A DNA stretch of 45,234 bases from contig CAIYVZ010000087.1 in the NCBI GenBank assembly GCA_903929755.1, positions 1 through 45,234 on the forward strand, written 5' to 3'. Below are positions 8,207 through 16,796 of the stretch, piece after piece (within the stretch, counting starts at the first letter, position 1; every line of letters starts with the position of its first letter). Both the position numbers and the translations under genes were made by a program. The notes beneath the pieces were generated by a model. The model was given only the letters and a program-made list of their open reading frames with translations, made no database searches and was not told where the DNA came from. This stretch comes from an uncultured Acidobacteriia bacterium. Its GTDB lineage: Bacteria; Acidobacteriota; Terriglobia; Bryobacterales; Bryobacteraceae.

Positions 8207-9451
8207 TCATGCGGTCAACGAACGGGAATATTGGCTGAGAGCGAAATCGCCGACGGTGGACAGATCGCATACGGGGCACGCCGACGATGGCGGAGTTGTG
8301 GCGGGCAGCAGTCGCGGAACTCCCGACGAACCGTAGTCCAGTTGCAGCCATGAGTGATCACGCAACCTTCCTCCGACAAAGTCTTCCAGCATTCGAAGCG
8401 CGAATCCGGTTGCAATCTGATTCAGAGAGCGCAGGCTGCCAGCGCGCCTCGCGTTCCACGGCAGAGTATCCTCGCGATGGGCCGTTTCGAGACCGGGAAT
8501 TCCACCGACACACAGCAGGCACCGATCTGGCAGGACCAGCCGGATATCGGCGCCCATTGGCCTCTGAGGCGTATTCAGAATTCCGGTCCCAACGTCCAGG
8601 ATCGGCTTCATGTAGATTTTCGCCAGGAAAGCAGCCGCGTGACGTGCCGCCGCATTGTCAACGCAACAAATCACCATGTCGGCCTGCTTGATCGCCGCCA
8701 GGGCTGGCAATGCGAACACCGATTCGGCGATACCGGTAATCTCCAGCCCTTCAGCCCGAGGTAGGCGCATCATGAAGTTTTGGACCGCGACCGCCTTAGA
8801 TGACGCTAAATCGGCTTCGGCAAAGTCACCTTCGGCAAGCGAGTGCGCTTCGAGATGGTCGGGATCAATCAGGGCGATGCTCTTCGCTCCTGCCCGGGCA
8901 AGCGACGTTGCCATGAGGCTGCCATTTCGTCCGCAGCCGATGATCGCCAGATTCAACTGCGTCAGACGCCGCCAGGTGCTTTCACCCAAGGCCCCTGCCG
9001 TCCGTGACCATCGATCGTCATCGGGCAATTCCACGACGGCGTCCCGCTGCTGACGCATTCCGCCAATCCGCGGGAGTCCAGGTCCCACGATATCGACTGC
9101 GTCCAGCGGGGCCGCATGTTCGCAACACGAAGTCTGGCCGGCGAACGAGACCGTATCCTGCGCCATTGACAGCACGACCACCGCGCCCTCCCCCCGAGAC
9201 GGGAAGCGGCTGAGTTCTGCTCTCACCACTCCTGCGGGATCGACGCCCCGCGGGGCGATCCGGAATACCACCAGATCGCTCGTCGATGAAATCGGGCGCG
9301 GAATCCATTCCACAGCGCCCACGAGGTATCCGCGGGAACCCACGAGATGACTTGTTCCGACCGGACACACCGCTATTGCATTCGGCTCCCGAATGAGGCG
9401 CTGGAGCAGTTCTTCGAAATGGCGATGTGTGAGTGCTACGCGGGAAAACAT
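8207..9451 (-). CDS. ThiF/E1-like adenylyltransferase-fold protein with degenerate JAB-like N-terminus
   Basis: A 414-aa protein from the ATG at 9451. Residues about 145-300 form a ThiF/E1 Rossmann domain: RWSRTAGALGE, then IIGCGRNGS (GxGxxG, 172-177), ALIDPD (196-198), SSKA with Lys219, and CCVDN with Asp265. Cys311/314 and Cys392/395 form the usual CxxC..CxxC zinc site. The Asn-Leu-x-Arg that normally follows the IDxD motif reads SLAE, so ATP chemistry may be altered. Residues 1-140 have the layout of a JAB/MPN domain, as in JAB-E1 fusions, but the HxHP..SxxD metal site is not visible. An ATG at 9658 would add 69 unsupported residues and overlap a better-supported opposite-strand ORF. The gene is upstream of NACHT paralog 1. 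Confidence 0.75.
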   Translation of the reverse strand: MFSRVALTHRHFEELLQRLIREPNAIAVCPVGTSHLVGSRGYLVGAVEWIPRPISSTSDLVVFRIAPRGVDPAGVVRAELSRFPSRGEGAVVVLSMAQDTVSFAGQTSCCEHAAPLDAVDIVGPGLPRIGGMRQQRDAVVELPDDDRWSRTAGALGESTWRRLTQLNLAIIGCGRNGSLMATSLARAGAKSIALIDPDHLEAHSLAEGDFAEADLASSKAVAVQNFMMRLPRAEGLEITGIAESVFALPALAAIKQADMVICCVDNAAARHAAAFLAKIYMKPILDVGTGILNTPQRPMGADIRLVLPDRCLLCVGGIPGLETAHREDTLPWNARRAGSLRSLNQIATGFALRMLEDFVGGRLRDHSWLQLDYGSSGVPRLLPATTPPSSACPVCDLSTVGDFALSQYSRSLTA

Positions 9452-9560
9452 GGTGTACAAAGGAACTACGTTGCGGGATCCGCTGTTTTGTGGAAGTGAT
9501 TCGGATTGGATTCCGCAAAAACCACACCTATGGAACCGTATGTAGGGGTAGGAGGTTCCA
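9452..9560. promoter_or_regulatory. Divergent promoter region between E1-like gene and small ORF
   Basis: This gap separates two divergent transcription units if the E1-like gene starts at 9451. On the plus strand TTGGAT, 17 bp, TATGGA (about 9507-9535) could serve as a -35/-10 pair. It is a visual match only. Confidence 0.3.
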
Positions 9561-9758
9561 ATGGGAACTATTTCGAAACGCTTCTTGAACACCGCCAGTA
9601 TCGAGCCCCGGTTGGGCGCAATGTCTCCGGAACTGCCGGCTCCGACGTCGGCCGACATCGACTGCTACATCGGACGCCTGGAGATTGCCTTCGCCACGCC
9701 TGCCGCCGAAACGGCCGGAGGGCCGGACGGGCGGCGCGATCCTTACCAGTTCGATTAG
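9561..9758 (+). CDS. Small 65-aa protein of unknown function
   Basis: I do not recognise this protein. Support for coding is a clean GGAGG at 9551-9555 with 5-nt spacing to the ATG, and strongly G/C-biased third positions. It starts MGTISKRFLNT, has a central DIDCYIGRLEIAF segment with one Cys, and ends in a short acidic/aromatic tail (DPYQFD). It has no signal peptide or membrane segment. It is divergent from the E1-like gene and 144 bp upstream of NACHT paralog 2 on the same strand. A small protein beside an E1-like enzyme could be its substrate (ubiquitin-like or RiPP-like), but no Gly-Gly terminus or beta-grasp pattern is evident, so this is speculation. Confidence 0.5.
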   Translation: MGTISKRFLNTASIEPRLGAMSPELPAPTSADIDCYIGRLEIAFATPAAETAGGPDGRRDPYQFD

Positions 9759-9902
9759 CGCGGAACGCGCCGGGGCGCAGTTCGCACCGGCGCACCAACT
9801 CCCGGCCTCCGGCCCAGAGCGGTCGATTCTTCGAGCGGAGGATTGAGCCTCTCCGGCAGCATTCCTTAAACTTGTATTCATACCAATCTGATTGATCTGT
9901 TC

Positions 9903-12900
9903 ATGACTGGAACCCGAATACTCACGACTGCAACTCGGGGGCTCGCCGCATCAGCGGGCAGCGAGACGCTTTTTGGCGTGCGCTCGACTCTGGCGCACGA
10001 ATTGATCGAATGGTACGAGGCGATTATCGACCGCTTCGACAAGACTGAGTGGAAACGTCCCGCCGTGGGCGCGGTCCGGCTTCGCGACATCCTGGTGGAC
10101 ACGAAGGTCTATCGAGAGTTTCGTGAAAAACGAGCCGGAGCGGCGGATGACCGTGCTGGCCGGGATGATCGGCGCGACTTCGATCCAGTACGCGCAAGGA
10201 TCAACGAAGAGCCCGACCGCATGCGTCGCCCGGATCTCGTCCTCTGGAAGGACGAAATCCCAAACATCCGGCATGCCGTGATCCTCGGGGGGCCCGGTGC
10301 AGGCAAGAGCGTTCTTGCCGCGGCGATGATGATTCAGATCGCCGACCGCGCTTTGGACCAACTCCGCAGCCGAGGAACTGATATCGATCTTTTGCCTCTG
10401 CCCATCTTCCTCAGGATGGAAGACCTGGCTGCGGCAGGAACATCCTCCCGGCGGGCGGAGACGGCGATCGACATCCTGCGGCAGTATCTGCCGGTCGGAC
10501 CGAATCTTGCTTCCTGGATGGAACGAGAACTGTTCTCGAACCGGGCTACCTGGGTGCTGGACGGTCTGGATCAGGTCGGTGGTGCGGCCCCGATCCGAAG
10601 CGCCGACGCGTGGCTTACCGCCATCGGAGATGCCGATTGCAAGGCGGTAGTAACGTGCCGAACACAGAGCTTTACTGCGCAGAGGGCACCCGGCAAGAAG
10701 TTCGCCCAATACGATCTTGCGCCATTTGACCGCGCGGGGTTACGCCAGTTCATCGAGTCCTGGTTCGGCGAAAAGGATCCGCGAGCGCGCAGTCTTCTCA
10801 ACGCGCTACGTTCCAGCCCATCTCTCGACGATTCCTGCCGCACACCCCTCGTGGCGACTTTCGCCTGCATCGTGCATGAAGACGAGCGACGGCCTCTCGA
10901 TCAAGCCACGCGCAGGACGGATCTGTACGAAAGAATCATCCGGCGGATTCAGGATGACGAAGAGAGCGTGTTGGACGACATCGAGAAGGAAGCGGAATAT
11001 CTCTCGCTCCAGCGTTTCGCGTGGAACCTTTTCTTCCCGGGTCCGGAGCGCAATCAATTCGCCGGCTCCGAACTGCTGTCGGCGGCGGGGCATGTCGGGT
11101 CTGGTGCCGCGGCACAGTGGATCAAGCGGCTCCTGGATTGCCGGCTGCTCATCAAGAGCGGCGTCGAGGCCCGCGACGGTTCACCCCAGTACAGCTTTAT
11201 CCACCGGACCATTCTGGAGTTCCTCGCCGCCCGGCACCTCGCGACAGTTGTCAACGAACGTGGATGGCAGGAGCAATCTCTCGAAGTCGCGCCCAAAAGG
11301 ATGTTTTCGCCGCTGGCATTCGTCGAACGGAAGTCTTGGCTGCCGGCGTGGGCCGCTGCGGTCAACTTCCTTTGCGGGGCGCTCGGGGAAAAGGCAATGC
11401 TCCTGATTGAAACCCTTTGGCACGGAAGAAATGACATTGCGTGGCATCGGCGCGGCTTGGCCTTGCAGTGTCTGGCTGAGGTTGCCCCTGAGTCCCGGAA
11501 ACCCGAACTGGTGGATGAACTCTGTCGCGCAACACTTCTCTTCCTGCGCACATGGGACAGTTGGACGCACACGGGTGGGTCAGTTTCGCAAGACCGACCG
11601 TATTGCCTCCAGGGATATTTGGAATGGTGCAAGGCACTATGCCTTTTGAACGGGCGCGTGTCGCCAGACGGAAGGCGCGTACTGGATCAATTACTTGGTG
11701 AACTCGCTTCGGAGGACCGACAGGCACCGTTTCGTATCCTTGGCGCGGGTGGCTTCGCAACTGCCTACCATCGCGAGTATATTCTCGCCGTACTGCACTC
11801 CCTGGACCATGGGGATATTCACGCGCGCGCACTCGCAGCGACGACGCTTGATGTGCTTCGCGAAGCTTCAATATCGCTTGCCGATGAAGTCCTTCCGTCT
11901 CTAATTGACATTTGCCGCCGAGAGGACGTTTTCCTATTGCAGTGCGGCGAGTTGCATTTCCTTTGGGAATCCGGAATGGCAGCCGAAGCTGCCCGCTCTC
12001 CGCAGATTGTAGAAGAACTCGTTCATTACCTTGCCGCTGCAAAAGACCCCGAGGTTCGGGCAAGGGTTGCGAGCCGAATCGGGGAAATGAAAGAGGCAGC
12101 TGGCCGGCATCCGATAGTGATTCCCGCTCTGTTGCTAACAATCCGCAAAGATCCACATACTGAGCCGAGGATTCGAGCTACTTGGGCGCTCGGGTACATC
12201 GGGGAACCTGCTGCAAGGCGTTCGGAAGTGCTGAACACTTTGCAGTCCATGTTGGAGGACACGGCTCTCGACAGGGAACTCCAAACTGCGGCGTCCGGCG
12301 CGCTTGAACTGCTGGGACCTCATCTGGCCGCCGCGGCTCCGGAACTCGTGGCATCTCTGCTTGAGAGGTGTCTGACCGGAATGCCGTGGCGCCTCCTTGA
12401 TGTCCTCACAAAGATACCCACTCTGTATACTCATCCTGACTTCATGCGGACAATCCTGCGGGGCCTTTCGGACAATACCGGGCCTTCCCCCCAGTGCACG
12501 CCCAAGAAGAGCGCAGTAATCTTGCTTGGAACGTTCGCCGAGTTTACGGCGGCCAGCAGCGACCTGCTACAGAGACTGCTGCAGTTGCTCCGGACGGATG
12601 CAGATCCGAACGTCAGGAACCGTTCTGCCGACACCCTGGGCGAACTTAGTTCGTCACCGTCGCGCGATCAGATATTCCAAGAATTGCTGCGCACAGCCCG
12701 TGAAGATCAGTCACGGGACCTGAGAGAGTGGGCTACCAAGTCGCTCATCAAGATCGGGAGTGATCGGCCGGAAACACTAGCGATTGTGATCGCGATGCTC
12801 CGCAATAATGTCCGGGGCGCGGACAAGGCGTTGAGAGACATGAAGGAGTACGCAAGTCGCAGTCTGACCACCGTAATAACCGTTCTTGCATGCGCAGTGG

Positions 12901-13250
12901 AAAGCCACACCCGGATGGACAACTCGAACAATAGTACAAGCGTGTTGTGCGACCTAATTCCGGGGATCGCTCACCATCTTCCAGAGATGCTCCCTATGTT
13001 GAAGCGCTATTTCCTGGAATCGAAAGATTGGTTTGGATTGGGAGAAGTGATGATCGCGGAGATCTCCAAAGGGATGCAACCCGACCGGGAACTGGTTCGC
13101 TTGCTGTTTGAAGCGCACCGCACCAAGGAAAAGGAGAGATCTTCAGATGGGTCGCAGGCACTTGATGCACTCATAGCGGCCGGGTATCGAATCTTTGAAG
13201 GACCGATCTTGGACCTGGTGCATGTGGACACACTGGCAGAACTGGCGTAA
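9903..13250 (+). CDS. NACHT-type STAND ATPase with HEAT repeats (paralog 2)
   Basis: The largest paralog, 1115 aa. The N-terminal module LFGVRSTLAHELIEWY..IIDRFDKTEW (about 23-50) matches the other four. NACHT motifs are Walker A GGPGAGKS (129-136), Walker B WVLDGLDQ (217-224), and AVVTCRTQ; FIHRTILEFLAARH follows. The C-terminal half consists of HEAT/ARM-like helical repeats (for example DPEVRARVASRIGEM, DPNVRNRSADTLGEL). The tail GYRIFEG..VHVDTLAEL resembles the ends of paralogs 1 and 3. It is transcribed away from the E1-like gene and paralog 1, and converges on the Lon-like gene with 126 bp between stops. No gene or clear terminator was seen in that gap. Confidence 0.88.
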   Translation: MTGTRILTTATRGLAASAGSETLFGVRSTLAHELIEWYEAIIDRFDKTEWKRPAVGAVRLRDILVDTKVYREFREKRAGAADDRAGRDDRRDFDPVRARINEEPDRMRRPDLVLWKDEIPNIRHAVILGGPGAGKSVLAAAMMIQIADRALDQLRSRGTDIDLLPLPIFLRMEDLAAAGTSSRRAETAIDILRQYLPVGPNLASWMERELFSNRATWVLDGLDQVGGAAPIRSADAWLTAIGDADCKAVVTCRTQSFTAQRAPGKKFAQYDLAPFDRAGLRQFIESWFGEKDPRARSLLNALRSSPSLDDSCRTPLVATFACIVHEDERRPLDQATRRTDLYERIIRRIQDDEESVLDDIEKEAEYLSLQRFAWNLFFPGPERNQFAGSELLSAAGHVGSGAAAQWIKRLLDCRLLIKSGVEARDGSPQYSFIHRTILEFLAARHLATVVNERGWQEQSLEVAPKRMFSPLAFVERKSWLPAWAAAVNFLCGALGEKAMLLIETLWHGRNDIAWHRRGLALQCLAEVAPESRKPELVDELCRATLLFLRTWDSWTHTGGSVSQDRPYCLQGYLEWCKALCLLNGRVSPDGRRVLDQLLGELASEDRQAPFRILGAGGFATAYHREYILAVLHSLDHGDIHARALAATTLDVLREASISLADEVLPSLIDICRREDVFLLQCGELHFLWESGMAAEAARSPQIVEELVHYLAAAKDPEVRARVASRIGEMKEAAGRHPIVIPALLLTIRKDPHTEPRIRATWALGYIGEPAARRSEVLNTLQSMLEDTALDRELQTAASGALELLGPHLAAAAPELVASLLERCLTGMPWRLLDVLTKIPTLYTHPDFMRTILRGLSDNTGPSPQCTPKKSAVILLGTFAEFTAASSDLLQRLLQLLRTDADPNVRNRSADTLGELSSSPSRDQIFQELLRTAREDQSRDLREWATKSLIKIGSDRPETLAIVIAMLRNNVRGADKALRDMKEYASRSLTTVITVLACAVESHTRMDNSNNSTSVLCDLIPGIAHHLPEMLPMLKRYFLESKDWFGLGEVMIAEISKGMQPDRELVRLLFEAHRTKEKERSSDGSQALDALIAAGYRIFEGPILDLVHVDTLAELA

Positions 13251-13376
13251 AGGAACTCGCCTAACGTCAGGACGCAGGGTTGCATCTCTGATCGAAATGC
13301 GGCGCGAACGCGCTCTCCGATCTCCCGGTATGATTGTTAATCCGAGGGCACTACCGGACCCGCAACCAGGCGCCTT

Positions 13377-14480
13377 TTACGTTTTGAGGACGACTAAGCG
13401 AGCGGAAGAGCCTTTCAATGCGTCTTCCGCCTCCTTCTTGTTGTGTAGGCCGTTCTGCTCGTCGTGAGCATCTGCCACGATAACCGTGTCCATCCCATTC
13501 TCGATCGCAGCTGCCAGTTTTAAGGCCATGCCGTCAACTGCGCCGAACTCTAAGTTCGGGGGCTCCTCCCAGCCGGCTTTGAACCAGCCCTGCCCCGGCC
13601 TAATCTTGGCTATCACCAACACGCCGGGGTCGGGGTGTGTTTCCGTCATGAGATGGTAGAAGGCCCTCGCGGCTGCTGCCCCATTTGATTCGCCATGAAT
13701 GACGCCAGTGACCTCCAGAGACGCAGCTTCTCGAATTCCCCAGCACACCGGATGTGCCAGTTGTTTGCATTCAGCTGACATATCCTCCTTGCGTGGTTGC
13801 CCAGCCGCAACACTCAGTGCACCGAGCCAATCGTCAGCGAACGGCAGTAACGCAGAGTCCGGGTGCACGAATAGCGGTAATCCCACAGCATCGCCACGCA
13901 CAGTCTCCAAGTCCAGGTTCCAGATAAGACCCTTCGCCGGAGTCTTTTCGTACATGGCTATTGGGACACTCACCCGACGAAGTGCCCTTGGGGCATCCTT
14001 TGGCTCGTCGGTGCCAAGCCAGTAACCCATCCAGTATGTCGCGGCCGCAGGAAAGAGTTTCCAGATGTCGTCGAACTCACTCCATCGCGCAAGGGCCGCA
14101 CTGGGGTCCAGCTTCCAAGTCTCGTCGGTAGCTAACTCTCGCTGGGCGGTCTCGATCATCGATTTGAGTGTGTTCTCATCTTGGAGTCTGAACGCGACCG
14201 CAGCTGCACAGGAAGAAATAAGCGCCATCGCGTGTCGGTGGACGCGGTCAGAGATTGCCGACTCGCCGTCTGACCACGGCTTCCCACCAGATCTTTCGAC
14301 CTTCTCATGAAGGTTCTGCAACCGACTGAGGTCCTTCAGGGCACTGAGTGTCTTGAGCGTATTATGTAATAGTCGCTCTTGCCCAACGCAAGCCCTTACC
14401 AAGGTTTCGGTGAGGTTGGTCTTAGCTTCCAGATCCAGCTTTTCCGCCACCGGAGTTACGCAGCCTCCTGGGGGAAACAC
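13377..14480 (-). CDS. Lon-like (S16-type) Ser/Lys peptidase domain protein, no ATPase
   Basis: A 367-aa protein from the GTG at 14480. The C-terminal part resembles a Lon proteolytic core: GESNG with candidate Ser265 (Lon GPSAG), then FGAVDGMALKLAAAIENG with candidate Lys321 aligned to the Lon Lys in GGLKEKLLAA, then TVIVAD. The Ser-Lys spacing is 56 residues against 43 in Lon, so there is an insertion of about 13 residues. The N-terminal 240 residues are helical and unrecognised; no Walker motifs are present. It is the last gene of the operon and overlaps the zinc-finger gene by 25 bp; a GTG at 14450 after GGAGG is an alternative start. A likely role is regulated cleavage of a partner, perhaps the anti-sigma-like protein (inference). 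Confidence 0.6.
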   Translation of the reverse strand: MFPPGGCVTPVAEKLDLEAKTNLTETLVRACVGQERLLHNTLKTLSALKDLSRLQNLHEKVERSGGKPWSDGESAISDRVHRHAMALISSCAAAVAFRLQDENTLKSMIETAQRELATDETWKLDPSAALARWSEFDDIWKLFPAAATYWMGYWLGTDEPKDAPRALRRVSVPIAMYEKTPAKGLIWNLDLETVRGDAVGLPLFVHPDSALLPFADDWLGALSVAAGQPRKEDMSAECKQLAHPVCWGIREAASLEVTGVIHGESNGAAAARAFYHLMTETHPDPGVLVIAKIRPGQGWFKAGWEEPPNLEFGAVDGMALKLAAAIENGMDTVIVADAHDEQNGLHNKKEAEDALKGSSARLVVLKT

Positions 14481-15178
14481 ACAAGGAGGATTGCATCATC
14501 TTTAACGGCGGCCAGTTCTCCAGAGGTCAGCGCCAGGTAACCTGCTCCCCGGTGAAGTGCCGCGCTTTTCTGAGGCAGCGCGCGATCTTCAACTACCACC
14601 TTTACCAAGTCGTGCGGGAGAGCGCAGATATCGATGGTTTCCGATTCCGTCGTCCGTACCACTTCTACGCTGCCACCCGCGATCGCGAGTTCCACCTCGG
14701 ATGTTTGGGTCGGTGTCGCCCCACCTGGCCCCTCCAAAACCATCGGCGGCGCAAAAACCGGCACCACAAAGGCGACCAGCCTCTTCCACCAGTCAACAGA
14801 ATGGAGGGATGGACGCCCGCCCGTTAGCTCTTGCGCCCGCTCCGCGACGATTGGCAGCCCGAAGACTTTCTGGCATCTCTTGCAGTCGTGGAAGTAGACA
14901 TGCCGCTCCATTGCGTCCCGGTTCCGACCCGTCGCCAGACACCATGCAATATCTTCGAGCGACGGACACTCCAGCAGATACGACGCCGCCAGCGTGCGCT
15001 GACAATAATCGCAGCCCTGGGCATGGTCCTGGTGGTCAAGAGCGATGCTGTCCCGCGAGGTCGTCAAGAAAGTTTGGAGTGGCGGGCAATTCGGAGTGCT
15101 CGCAGGATAGCTGGAACTGGAATCTCCGCTGTAGTCCTTGTCGCCGTATAGAGCAACAATCAATTGCGAGGTATTCAT
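14456..15178 (-). CDS. Zinc-finger anti-sigma-like protein
   Basis: 240 aa from the ATG at 15178, which overlaps the sigma-factor stop as ATGA. Two HxxxCxxC-type motifs are visible: HAQGCDYC near residue 54 and a second H..HDCKRC about 50 residues later. They resemble duplicated ZAS/zf-HC2 anti-sigma fingers. A moderately hydrophobic stretch (LVAFVVPVFAPPMVL) could be a membrane segment. The C-terminal 90 residues look beta-rich and unrecognised. Its position directly after a sigma-factor gene is the classical sigma/anti-sigma arrangement, so it probably binds and restrains that sigma factor. A start further upstream (15250) would lie inside the sigma gene and is less likely. Confidence 0.65.
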   Translation of the reverse strand: MNTSQLIVALYGDKDYSGDSSSSYPASTPNCPPLQTFLTTSRDSIALDHQDHAQGCDYCQRTLAASYLLECPSLEDIAWCLATGRNRDAMERHVYFHDCKRCQKVFGLPIVAERAQELTGGRPSLHSVDWWKRLVAFVVPVFAPPMVLEGPGGATPTQTSEVELAIAGGSVEVVRTTESETIDICALPHDLVKVVVEDRALPQKSAALHRGAGYLALTSGELAAVKDDAILLVCFPQEAA

Positions 15179-16212
15179 TCGGTTTCGTCCTTTTCTTCCT
15201 TCTTCTTCTCCGTCTCGACCGTAATCGTGATGTTCTGTTTTGTTCCGCAACTTCCCTCTACGCGGAATGTTTCAGATCTTCGAGGTGCTCGATGGTAAAG
15301 GTCCGGATCGATAGTAACGGTGAAGTAAAGGCGCCCATTGCGGCCATTCCGAGGCTCAGTGATAATCAGCCAGTTTGATCGAGGTATGAATCCTGGAGCA
15401 ATCCAATAGCGCGCTCCGGGCCGAGGAAGAAGCAAGAACTCCTGTGGTTTGGAGGGGCTTACACGGTTTCCCGTTACCTCAAACTCCTGCTCAGAAGGAA
15501 CCACAAGGGTATTGCCAAAACCATAAAAACCCTTTGCCGCCAAATCGAGCAGGAGTGTTTCCTCGGCCCAATCTAGGATCTTTTTAACGAAATTCTGCTT
15601 TTGTCCCTTCTCCGGCACTTTGGGTCGGTCCGGATCAAGCTTCCACTCGTCGTGAACGGGTTTGTCGTCGAAGATCTCTTCCAGCGTTCGGCCTATTATT
15701 CTCTTCTGGACGAGTACATGCCGCTCGACTGAACTCAAAGTCTCGAGAGCTGTCTCCAGCAAGATCTTCGTCTCAATAGACGGATCTGGCGGGGCCGGAA
15801 TCTTCTGAACGTGCTCGCCGTCATCCAAAGATTCAGTGTTCTTCCCGCCGAGTCGGCGGACTTCGTCAATTGCTTTGTTCCGACAAATCGTGCAGAAGAA
15901 GCTCCTTGGATTTCGTTGAGCGTCAACGCTCCCGGCGGCTTGCACGAACGCTAGAACGGACTGCATAAAAACATCTTCTGCAAGGTAGCCCCATCTATCA
16001 CCGAGTATTCTTCTCGCGATTGCCATACACATCTGGCGGTATGACATCGCAAGATTCGCGGCTTCGTCGAGATCCATACGATTGACTTTAACAATACGAC
16101 GGCTGGCGCGAGGGGGGAATCGTCGATGCGCCTCGCGGATAAGGCTGGTAAGCGCGACGGCTTGGTTCAACACGCCCTGGCTGGCCATTCTTACGAACAG
16201 GCTCCGGTCCAT
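15175..16212 (-). CDS. ECF-like sigma factor with long C-terminal extension
   Basis: A 345-aa protein. Region 2 is visible as NLAMSYRQMCMAIARRILGDRWGYLAEDVFMQ..SFFCTICRNKAIDEVRRLGG. A weak region 4 follows as LSSVERHVLVQKRIIGRTLEEIF. About 170 residues follow region 4, much longer than standard ECF factors (about 190 aa in all). They are beta-rich and end in a Lys/Glu tail. The ATG at 16212 overlaps the upstream gene by 22 bp; ATG 16188, directly after that stop, or ATG 16077 are alternatives. It is co-transcribed with a zinc-finger protein and a Lon-like peptidase, so it probably drives a stress or envelope-linked regulon, perhaps including this operon. Confidence 0.72.
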   Translation of the reverse strand: MDRSLFVRMASQGVLNQAVALTSLIREAHRRFPPRASRRIVKVNRMDLDEAANLAMSYRQMCMAIARRILGDRWGYLAEDVFMQSVLAFVQAAGSVDAQRNPRSFFCTICRNKAIDEVRRLGGKNTESLDDGEHVQKIPAPPDPSIETKILLETALETLSSVERHVLVQKRIIGRTLEEIFDDKPVHDEWKLDPDRPKVPEKGQKQNFVKKILDWAEETLLLDLAAKGFYGFGNTLVVPSEQEFEVTGNRVSPSKPQEFLLLPRPGARYWIAPGFIPRSNWLIITEPRNGRNGRLYFTVTIDPDLYHRAPRRSETFRVEGSCGTKQNITITVETEKKKEEKDETE

Positions 16213-16796
16213 GGGTCAGCGCCAGACAATCCCCGAATCTCCACGAAATCCGCAATCCCGACAAACCCGATCCGAACGTGCATCGGTGGGGTTGTGATTT
16301 TGCGAGCGCTCAAGTAGTCTCTCAGCTTCTCAAATATTCGGACTCGGAACTCCGGCGCAAAACTGAACCAGACGGCATCGCCCGGCTGAAAGCGGCCCTT
16401 CAGCGCGCCGTAGTCCTCCGGGCGGCAAAAGAACACTTGCAGCCCCGCGCCGGGGTCGCTGTAAGGAACACCGCTGTGCAGGGTGGCGTGCCAGTGCTCG
16501 GCCGCGGCGAAGATGTTCTCGAATCCGGTGCGGTCGACTTGAATGATCAGAGCGTTCGGAATCGACGGGATTTCGACTGTGTTCGTCTTCGTCTTGCTAA
16601 CGTAGCCCTTCGAAATCGCGCTCTTCTGATCGGCGACCGTCTTGTGACTCGGGGGGGCGGTCATCATCAGGTTTACCACCTGCTGCGGGGCGGCTGCCTT
16701 GACTCCCGGGCTGAGGGTGATCAGCCCGGGAAGTACCAACAGGAGCAGCAACAAAACGTGGATCGCAAGGCTGGCCACTATGGCTTTACGTTGCAT
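16191..16796 (-). CDS. One-pass membrane protein, unknown function
   Basis: A 201-aa protein that I do not recognise by family. Residues 6-28 (IVASLAIHVLLLLLLVLPGLI) form a single N-terminal membrane anchor like those of TonB/TolA-type proteins, followed by a short polar linker and a periplasmic domain of about 130 residues. That domain contains LIIQVDRTGFENIFAAAEHW and GDAVWFSFAPEFRVRIFEKLRDYL. Its start overlaps the preceding gene by 19 bp and its end overlaps the sigma-factor start, so it is tightly coupled in the operon. A TonB-like role is only suggested by topology. Confidence 0.65.
   Translation of the reverse strand: MQRKAIVASLAIHVLLLLLLVLPGLITLSPGVKAAAPQQVVNLMMTAPPSHKTVADQKSAISKGYVSKTKTNTVEIPSIPNALIIQVDRTGFENIFAAAEHWHATLHSGVPYSDPGAGLQVFFCRPEDYGALKGRFQPGDAVWFSFAPEFRVRIFEKLRDYLSARKITTPPMHVRIGFVGIADFVEIRGLSGADPWTGACS

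Noticed and set aside
9528-9881. 117-codon minus-strand frame and the N-terminal extension of the E1-like gene to 9658
   Set aside because: No ribosome-binding site or domain; the opposite-strand 65-codon ORF has a better start and codon pattern.
13251-13376. GCGCGAACGCGC palindrome as terminator between NACHT 2 and the Lon-like gene
   Set aside because: The stem is only 4-5 bp with almost no loop and no T-run.
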